From the NCBI GenBank assembly GCA_900316385.1, contig ONCP01000010.1:1-59717 (forward strand): DNA of 59,717 nucleotides. The letters run 5' to 3'. The notes beneath the pieces were generated by a model. That model did no database searches, had not been told where the DNA came from, and saw only the letters and a program-made list of their open reading frames with translations. Both the position numbers and the translations under genes were made by a program. The stretch comes from an uncultured Eubacteriales bacterium (GTDB lineage: Bacteria; Bacillota; Clostridia; Oscillospirales; Acutalibacteraceae). Below, piece by piece: positions 54,434-59,717 of the stretch (positions within the stretch are counted from its first letter, which is position 1; the number at the start of each line of letters is the position of its first letter).

Positions 54434-55162
54434 ATGTTTAAAAACTACGTTTTCGACCTATACGGCACACTTATCGATATCAATACGAACGAATGGCAGA
54501 GAAAGCTCTGGGACAAGCTCGCGATATTATATAAATACAAGGGCGCAGGGTATTCCGCCAAGGAAATTGCCGCCGACTACGGCAAATATGTTGACGCCGA
54601 AAAACGCCGCGTTCGCCGCCGTCATCCCGAATACACAGAGATAGACATAAAAATAGAAAAGGTGTTCCGAAAGCTCTTTACCGCAAAGGGCGTCAAGCCC
54701 TCAAAACGCGAAATCCGGGAAATCTGCACCGCGTTCCGCTGTTACTCGACGACCTACATCCGTCTTTACGACGGTGTGCTTGATTTGATGGACACGCTCA
54801 AGTCAAAGGGCAAGAGGATCTATCTGCTTTCAAACGCCCAGCGAGGCTTTACCGAGAACGAGCTCAATATGTTTGGTCTGATACCGTATTTTGACGGCAT
54901 TATCATCAGCTCCGACGAGGAATGCTCAAAGCCCGACCGCCATTACTACGATATTCTTGTTGAGCGCTTCGGACTTGACCGCGGCGAAACGATCATGATA
55001 GGGAACGATTATATCGCCGACATCAAGGGCGCTCACGACGCGGGGCTTCACAGCCTTTACATACACCAAAGCATCAGCCCGGAGATCAAGGGCGAGCTTC
55101 TCGCCGATTTCAGCGTGATGGACGGAGACGTTTACAAAATAAAGGAGCTGATTGTAAGGTGA
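54434..55162 (+). CDS. HAD-superfamily hydrolase
   Basis: 242 aa from the ATG at 54434 (AGGTGATATTT); a GTG 9 bp earlier is less likely. Motif I DLYGTLID (Asp nucleophile), motif II LLSNAQ, Lys in ECSKPDRHYY, and motif IV GNDYIADIKGA. A helical cap is inserted after motif I, as in subfamily I phosphatases. Substrate unknown. The next gene starts at GTG within its stop. Confidence 0.9.
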   Translation: MFKNYVFDLYGTLIDINTNEWQRKLWDKLAILYKYKGAGYSAKEIAADYGKYVDAEKRRVRRRHPEYTEIDIKIEKVFRKLFTAKGVKPSKREIREICTAFRCYSTTYIRLYDGVLDLMDTLKSKGKRIYLLSNAQRGFTENELNMFGLIPYFDGIIISSDEECSKPDRHYYDILVERFGLDRGETIMIGNDYIADIKGAHDAGLHSLYIHQSISPEIKGELLADFSVMDGDVYKIKELIVR

Positions 55163-55581
55163 AGATATATCTCGCGAGTCCGTTCTTCAATGAAGAAGAG
55201 CTTGAGAATGTAGAAAAAGCCGAGAGGATCCTCAGCGAAAGAGGCTTTACCGTGTTTTCTCCCAGACTCAACGAGGTCAGAAGCGAGGAGAATATAGGCA
55301 GTCCCGCGTGGTCCAGAGAAACCTTTATGAACGACAGAAGGTTTATTGACTGGGCGGACGCGGTGGTAATGCTTTACTACGGCGGTTACAGCGACAGCGG
55401 CACCGCGTGGGAGTGCGGCTATGCTTTCGGCACAAACACGCCCGTGATTGTTGTCCACCTCGGAGAGGATTCAAACCTTATGATCCACGAGGGCTGTCAC
55501 AGCAACATCTCGCTTGACGAGCTCGAAACCTACGATTTTGAGCGTATGCCCTACCGTCCTTACGACGGAAAAATGTTCTGA
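55159..55581 (+). CDS. Nucleoside 2-deoxyribosyltransferase-like protein
   Basis: 140 aa, start GTG at 55159 overlapping the previous TGA. Shows KIYLASPFFNEEE at the start and SDSGTAWECGYAFG, where the Glu of the family nucleophile is found, followed by PVIVVHLGED. Such proteins exchange or cleave nucleobases of deoxynucleosides; some act as nucleotide hydrolases. It forms a two-gene unit with the HAD hydrolase. Confidence 0.88.
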   Translation: MKIYLASPFFNEEELENVEKAERILSERGFTVFSPRLNEVRSEENIGSPAWSRETFMNDRRFIDWADAVVMLYYGGYSDSGTAWECGYAFGTNTPVIVVHLGEDSNLMIHEGCHSNISLDELETYDFERMPYRPYDGKMF

Positions 55582-55628
55582 GAGCGCTCTTGCGCGTTGT
55601 AACCTTTAAAAATTATTTTTTGCGATTT

Positions 55629-55662
55629 TAAGCCGTTTTTCTTAGGAAAAACGGCTTATTTT
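55629..55662 (+). terminator. Terminator after the deoxyribosyltransferase-like gene
   Basis: TAAGCCGTTTTT / AAAAACGGCTTA stem, followed by TTTT. Works on both strands in principle. Confidence 0.75.
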
Positions 55663-56032
55663 CTGCCTTTTTGACCCGAAATACTACATAAATTTTAGAA
55701 AATTCTTACATTAAAATAATAAGGAAGGCAGAACGTTTTTGGTTATTAATACGAAGATTTACCCCTAAATCGACGTTTTTCCCCCTGTTTTCCTAAGTTT
55801 AGTCATAACCCGACCCTAAACAAAAAGCCGAAAATGTGTACAAAATTTCACCGTTTTAAGTGGTTGTAACAACTTTGTAACCGAGAGTTACAAACACGTA
55901 ATTGCCCTTTTTCTTGCAATTTGACCAATTCCTGAAGGATTATAATTCTAAATTAGAAAATAAAAATTTTCGTTGAGTGAAAAATTATGCAAACCGTTGT
56001 GCAAGATTCACAAAATCTAAAAAATTTTTTGT

Positions 56033-56061
56033 TTGACATTCTGAAGAAATGCGCCTATAAT
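56033..56061 (+). promoter_or_regulatory. Consensus promoter of the G5/3D protein gene
   Basis: Perfect TTGACA (56033-56038), 17-bp spacer, perfect TATAAT (56056-56061). The leader to the ATG is ~100 nt. Confidence 0.85.
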
Positions 56062-56168
56062 TCTGCCATAGCAAAAAACAAGCGACCCCGCTTGCAAGTT
56101 TTGCTTCAAAATCAATTCAATGAAGTTTTGAATGCTTCAAATTCTAGTTGAATACTAAGGAGAAAATT

Positions 56169-57191
56169 ATGACGTTAACAGAAAACAAGCGTTCCGTTAT
56201 CAGAATAGCTTCCGTGTTCGCGGCTTTCGCTATGCTGTGGTCCTCTGCGTTTTCCGTTTCTGCTCAGACAATTTCTGACGAAAATTCAAGTAGTACGGAA
56301 ACGCAAGTTAGAGAGGAAAGTGATTTAGTCCTTCCTAACGGAGACACACTCACATCAGACAACGGAGAGATCAAAATTACCGAGGGCGTAACAGTAGATA
56401 TTAAGGTAGGCTCCAAGGCCTACAAGAGCTACGACGTTCCCCAGAGCACCGTCAAGGACGCGCTCGACCACGCTAAAATCAAGCTCGGTAAGGACGACAC
56501 AGTCAACAAGAGCCTTTCTTCAAAGGTAAAGAACAATCAGAAGATCAAGGTCAACCGTGTTTCTTATAAGAAAACGGTCAAGACCGAAAAGGTCAAGTTC
56601 AAGACTGTAAAGAAAAAGTCCAAGAGCCTTTATCAGGGTCAGACCAAGGTAAAGGTCAAGGGCAAGACGGGTACAAAGAAGGTTACCTATACTACTAAAA
56701 TAGTAAACGGTAAGGCTACAAAGAAGTATGTAACCAAAACCAAGGTCACCAAAAAGGCTGTAAACAAGGTTGTTTTAGTCGGTACCAAGCACAGAGATTA
56801 TGAGATGATCGAGTACAACCCCACATCTTATAAGACAAAGTCCTCAGGCGGCGCGGGCACGATCACCGACCACAACGGAAAGACAATCGCTTACAAGCAG
56901 GTCATTTCCGGTCCCGCGACAGCGTACTACGCTGACGCAGGCGCTATTACATCTGTCGGCGACAGTGTTCACATCGGCGGTATCGCGGTCAATCCCGATA
57001 TGATCCCCTACGGCTCCAAGCTCTTTATCCAGAGCCCCGACGGTTCTTTCGTATACGGTTATGCCGTTGCCAACGACACAGGCGGATTTGCGTATGACGG
57101 CTGCGGAGTAGTCTGCGACCTGTTCTACAACAGTTATGATTCCTGCGTACAGTTCGGCGTAAGAGACGTTAACATCTACGTTTTAGCGTAA
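56169..57191 (+). CDS. G5- and 3D-domain cell-wall protein (YabE/Rpf-like)
   Basis: 340 aa from the ATG at 56169 (AAGGAGAAAATT); a TTG upstream lacks a ribosome site. Signal peptide ~1-34 (FSVSAQ). Next come a DUF348-like ubiquitin fold (ITEGVTVDIKVGSKAYKSYD ... VKDALDHAKIKLG), a Lys-rich G5-like region (~120-220) and a C-terminal 3D domain ending in the typical AVANDTGGFAYDGCGVV, CDLFYNSY and FGVRDVNIYVLA. The Asp residues of 3D are the predicted lytic-transglycosylase site. Probably a cell-wall hydrolase like YabE or Rpf. A terminator follows. Confidence 0.9.
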   Translation: MTLTENKRSVIRIASVFAAFAMLWSSAFSVSAQTISDENSSSTETQVREESDLVLPNGDTLTSDNGEIKITEGVTVDIKVGSKAYKSYDVPQSTVKDALDHAKIKLGKDDTVNKSLSSKVKNNQKIKVNRVSYKKTVKTEKVKFKTVKKKSKSLYQGQTKVKVKGKTGTKKVTYTTKIVNGKATKKYVTKTKVTKKAVNKVVLVGTKHRDYEMIEYNPTSYKTKSSGGAGTITDHNGKTIAYKQVISGPATAYYADAGAITSVGDSVHIGGIAVNPDMIPYGSKLFIQSPDGSFVYGYAVANDTGGFAYDGCGVVCDLFYNSYDSCVQFGVRDVNIYVLA

Positions 57192-57199
57192 AATCACAC

Positions 57200-57228
57200 C
57201 CCCGACAAAGGTCGGGGTTTTGGTTTTT
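57200..57228 (+). terminator. Terminator of the G5/3D protein gene
   Basis: CCCCGAC / GTCGGGG stem with AAAG loop, followed by TTTTGGTTTTT. Confidence 0.85.
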
Positions 57229-57271
57229 GCGGCAGTCTTTCCGCAATACGATCAATATGACGGCTCCCCTC

Positions 57272-57300
57272 TTGATTTTAACTGAAAAGTATAGTATAAT
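57272..57300 (+). promoter_or_regulatory. Promoter of the Ser-rich lipoprotein gene
   Basis: TTGATT (57272-57277), 17-bp spacer, perfect TATAAT (57295-57300). Confidence 0.75.
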
Positions 57301-57332
57301 ACAGAGGTTAAAACCCCAATGGAGGTAATGTT

Positions 57333-57923
57333 ATGAAAAAGATCATCGCGGCGGCAGTCGCTTGTTTATTTATTGTTTCGGCGTTCGCGGGATGCGGCAT
57401 CGGCGATCCGCTCACTTCAAAGACCAATTCGTCCTCGTCCAAGTCATCTTCAACAACATCAAAAACCTCGTCCAAATCTACTTCCTCAAAGAAAAAGACG
57501 GAGAAAACCTACGAGGACAGCTTTGACGGACTTGTAAGCTATATGACCGACAAGGGTTATATCACGAGCGACGCCGTTAAGAACTCCAGCTCGGAAAAGC
57601 TCCCGTCGATCAAGGGAATCGATTATAAAAAGGGTTATGAATATATCGACGCGGAAAAAGGCGTCAAGTACCCCAACAACTCGGTTGTGATCGAGCTTTA
57701 TTCGTTCAAGAACCCCGACAAGAACGAGTGTGTTCAGAGCGTAAAGAAAAACGGTTCCTTTGAGATTTTCGGTATCGAGGTAAAGGCGACCCTCGCGGTG
57801 GACGGAAAATATATGATGATTTATACCGATAAAAACCTCAAGGAAAGCGACACGACCTCTGACGCGTACAAGAACCGCGAAAAGGCGATCGAAAAATTCG
57901 AAGCATTCTCCCCCAAAAAATAA
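57333..57923 (+). CDS. Putative lipoprotein with Ser/Thr/Lys-rich linker
   Basis: 196 aa. Lipobox FAGC with Cys21, then a low-complexity stretch of Ser, Thr and Lys (~30-60), typical of cell-wall-spanning linkers, and a C-terminal alpha/beta domain of ~130 residues that I do not recognise. Ribosome site GGAGGTAATGTT. It has its own promoter and terminator. Confidence 0.8.
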   Translation: MKKIIAAAVACLFIVSAFAGCGIGDPLTSKTNSSSSKSSSTTSKTSSKSTSSKKKTEKTYEDSFDGLVSYMTDKGYITSDAVKNSSSEKLPSIKGIDYKKGYEYIDAEKGVKYPNNSVVIELYSFKNPDKNECVQSVKKNGSFEIFGIEVKATLAVDGKYMMIYTDKNLKESDTTSDAYKNREKAIEKFEAFSPKK

Positions 57924-57930
57924 CACTAAA

Positions 57931-57959
57931 AATCTCCCCCGACGATGTCGGGGGATTTT
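57931..57959 (+). terminator. Terminator of the Ser-rich lipoprotein gene
   Basis: AATCTCCCCCGAC / GTCGGGGGATT stem, followed by TTTTG. Confidence 0.85.
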
Positions 57960-58048
57960 GTGCTTTTATACGAGCTTTGTCGGTACCGTTCAGCTCAATA
58001 ACCCCACTTTTACCTGTAATACGATCGGAACAAGGTGATTTCGAACAG

Positions 58049-58080
58049 CAAAAAAGCAGCCCGAGTAGCTCGGGCTGCAT
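58049..58080 (-). terminator. Terminator of the zinc-ribbon membrane protein
   Basis: Minus strand: GCAGCCCGAG / CTCGGGCTGC stem, followed by TTTTTTGCTG. Confidence 0.85.
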
Positions 58081-58104
58081 TGCTTCGCGGCAATATTGAT
58101 CAAA

Positions 58105-59124
58105 TTATTTTTGTATGGGAGTTCCGCAGTTGTTGCAGAAATAATCGTCGGGATTGATCGGTCGTCCGCATTTTCCGCAGAAGCGCGCCGCGTCCTGATA
58201 AGGAGCGTTCTGAGCGGGCTTCTGAGCGTAAACCGCGTCATAGCCGTCCTGATACTCGTTGTGCGAGATCTCCTCGTACTCGTACGCCTCCACAACATAC
58301 TCCTGAGCGTAATCCTTTATATATGATGAATATCCGAACGCTACGAGGGCGAAAACAACGTACAGCGCGATCTTGAACACGGCGTCGATGATCATCATTA
58401 CTAATGTGGTCGTGCCGAAGGAAATACCGATTTTATCAAAATAGATTAATGTAAGAATGATTTCTCCGAGGCTTGATACCGCTAGGATAAGCGACATAAC
58501 GCCGAAGAAGGAGGAGCCGCGTCTTGTAAGATAGATCGTGGTAAGGCTCTTTTTTATCGATTTCGCGAAAACGTGGATCGAAATGCCGTACAGTAAAATA
58601 ATTATGATAAGCGGGATAAGCAAAAGCGTAAAACCTGAAATCTCGGGAACGTACGGATTGATGAGAGCCGCGGATAAAAGAAGCGCGGGGAGCGCGATCG
58701 AGCAAAGCACAATGCCCGCGACAAACTGAAAAATAGCGTATACCCTGAACATTACGCGGGACGCTTTAAGCGTTCTTCCGTTGGTTTCAGACTGAGACTG
58801 AATGAAGAACAGCAGGAAGGTTATTGCCAGAAGTACGGCAAGCAGGTCAATGTGGATGCTGAAGGTCGTTCTCGGCGTAGTATCCATAATGCTTTGGAGC
58901 GAAGGAAGCGCGGAGCCCTCCTCTGTCGCGGCCTTTTCAAATGACTCATAAAACTTTCCGAAAAACTCTTGAGTGATCTGGTTTGTGAGAGTCGAAGTTG
59001 AAATAAAGAAGTTTGTGACCATCGTCACAAGGATCGACGCAAAGCACAGAATGGAGAAAACAAGCACAATGGGCTTTTTGAAATAACCCTTGACTATGTT
59101 GATGTTCTGCTGATAAGGATTCAT
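58105..59124 (-). CDS. Multi-pass membrane protein with C-terminal zinc ribbon
   Basis: 339 aa from the ATG at 59124 (TAGGAGTGGTATT); an in-frame ATG 33 bp upstream has no ribosome site. About six membrane helices (first at ~22-42, then ~92-110, ~125-150, ~160-185, ~205-235, ~245-275). The zinc ribbon is at the end: FCGKCGRPINPDDYFCNNCG. This is the reverse order of the other zinc-ribbon membrane proteins here. Function unknown. Confidence 0.82.
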   Translation of the reverse strand: MNPYQQNINIVKGYFKKPIVLVFSILCFASILVTMVTNFFISTSTLTNQITQEFFGKFYESFEKAATEEGSALPSLQSIMDTTPRTTFSIHIDLLAVLLAITFLLFFIQSQSETNGRTLKASRVMFRVYAIFQFVAGIVLCSIALPALLLSAALINPYVPEISGFTLLLIPLIIIILLYGISIHVFAKSIKKSLTTIYLTRRGSSFFGVMSLILAVSSLGEIILTLIYFDKIGISFGTTTLVMMIIDAVFKIALYVVFALVAFGYSSYIKDYAQEYVVEAYEYEEISHNEYQDGYDAVYAQKPAQNAPYQDAARFCGKCGRPINPDDYFCNNCGTPIQK

Positions 59125-59157
59125 AATACCACTCCTATTTCCAAATTTCATATACAT

Positions 59158-59535
59158 TTTATATTATTAAAGAAAAAACGTCAATAACAAGTCGAAAAAA
59201 ACCGATATTTTAAGGGTAAAAAAGGACTTTGAAAATTTTTTGAAAAACTTTTTAAAAAAGTATTGACATTTTGCTCGGTTTGCAATATAATCTTAATGTT
59301 CGCCGCACGAGAGTGCGACGGCGTATGAACCTTGAAAAGTGAACAACGAAAGTAAAGAAACCCGAAATAACTTTGAGTTGATTTAAGCGATTGAATTAGC
59401 TTAAAGAAAGTGAAGACAACACTAAAAAACGGATAACTTTAAAGAACACGCAAGTGTTTTTGAGCGATTGAACAGAAGCCGAAAGGCTTTTAAGCTCTGA
59501 AATAGGTTTGAACGCTTTAGAGCGTTTAGATACAA
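59158..59535 (+). other. rRNA operon promoter and leader region
   Basis: About 378 bp upstream of 16S. Contains an AT-rich UP-like run (59210-59262), the rRNA promoter, and a ~240-nt leader. The leader has small hairpins: TTTAAGC/GCTTAAA, AACAC/GTGTT, AAGCC/GGCTT with a GAAA loop, and ACGCT/GAGCGT. These are likely antitermination and processing structures. CCTTGAAAAGTGAACAA is the usual clostridial leader motif. Confidence 0.7.
59263..59291 (+). promoter_or_regulatory. rRNA operon promoter
   Basis: Perfect TTGACA (59263-59268), 17-bp spacer, perfect TATAAT (59286-59291), with an AT-rich UP-like sequence just upstream. Confidence 0.9.

Positions 59536-59717
<182 letters not shown>

Larger units (their letters stand above)
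55582..56168. other. Long intergenic region before the G5/3D protein
   Basis: 587 bp, AT-rich. It begins with a terminator at 55629-55662. The middle (55680-55960) has no feature that I can name. A TTGACC/TATAAT pair near 55921-55945 has too short a spacer (14). The consensus promoter at 56033-56061 drives the downstream gene; an inverted repeat TTCAAAA/TTTTGAA lies in its leader near 56104-56130. Confidence 0.55.

Overview
The window looks like the chromosomal origin region of a Gram-positive, Ruminococcus-like member of the Clostridia (Oscillospiraceae/Ruminococcaceae). Three things support this. The first is the classic Firmicutes gene order rpmH-dnaA-dnaN-yaaA-recF-remB-gyrB-gyrA on one side and rnpA-yidD-yidC-jag-mnmE-mnmG-rsmG-noc on the other. 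The second is the promoters, which are mostly TTGACA/TATAAT with 17-bp spacers, combined with purine-rich ribosome-binding sites. The third is the first ~180 nt of a 16S rRNA at the right edge, whose sequence looks like Ruminococcus relatives. The genus is inference only.

Layout. 1-2.5 kb: 5' part of a secreted beta-helix repeat protein (leftward), a long structured leader, and a ~700-bp intergenic array of four promoter-like palindromic units (plus one degenerate reversed copy), interrupted by a MITE-like element. 2.5-6.4 kb: leftward mrp, two membrane proteins and prmA. 6.5-10.8 kb: rightward parA-parB-membrane protein-serS-aquaporin. 10.8-11.8 kb: a 50-aa membrane peptide, rpsT and a small membrane protein (leftward). 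12-16.8 kb: CIRCE-controlled hrcA-grpE-dnaK-dnaJ. 16.9-24.5 kb: leftward rpmH-to-noc block with two parS sites. 24.5-26.35 kb: dnaA with a likely bipartite oriC; the dnaA-dnaN spacer holds DnaA boxes followed by a CTACTACTACTACT DnaA-trio tract. 26.35-37.4 kb: dnaN to gyrA, with two small zinc-ribbon membrane proteins between remB and gyrB, then thioesterase, acyltransferase, maf and a lipoprotein. 37.4-45.1 kb: leftward zapA-U32 peptidase, dut and mreB-mreC-mreD-PBP2. 45.4-51 kb: minD-like, mgsA, hisS, aspS and two zinc-ribbon membrane proteins. 51.2-59.1 kb: guaB, lipoproteins, nth with a DUF6472-like mini-protein, a HAD hydrolase, a deoxyribosyltransferase-like protein, a G5/3D-domain cell-wall protein and another zinc-ribbon membrane protein. 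The right end is an rRNA promoter, leader and partial 16S rRNA.

Most of the window is core machinery: replication start, chromosome partition, cell-wall elongation, tRNA modification, translation and heat shock. The least explained part is the left intergenic array (1.77-2.46 kb). Its four units have the same length and layout: TGTA/TACA boxes flank a TAGACA-20-TATAAT-like core, and the array ends in a terminator. I regard it as the best candidate for something undescribed. Several gene starts were moved from the longest reading frame to the start supported by a ribosome-binding site or promoter; these are explained in each entry.
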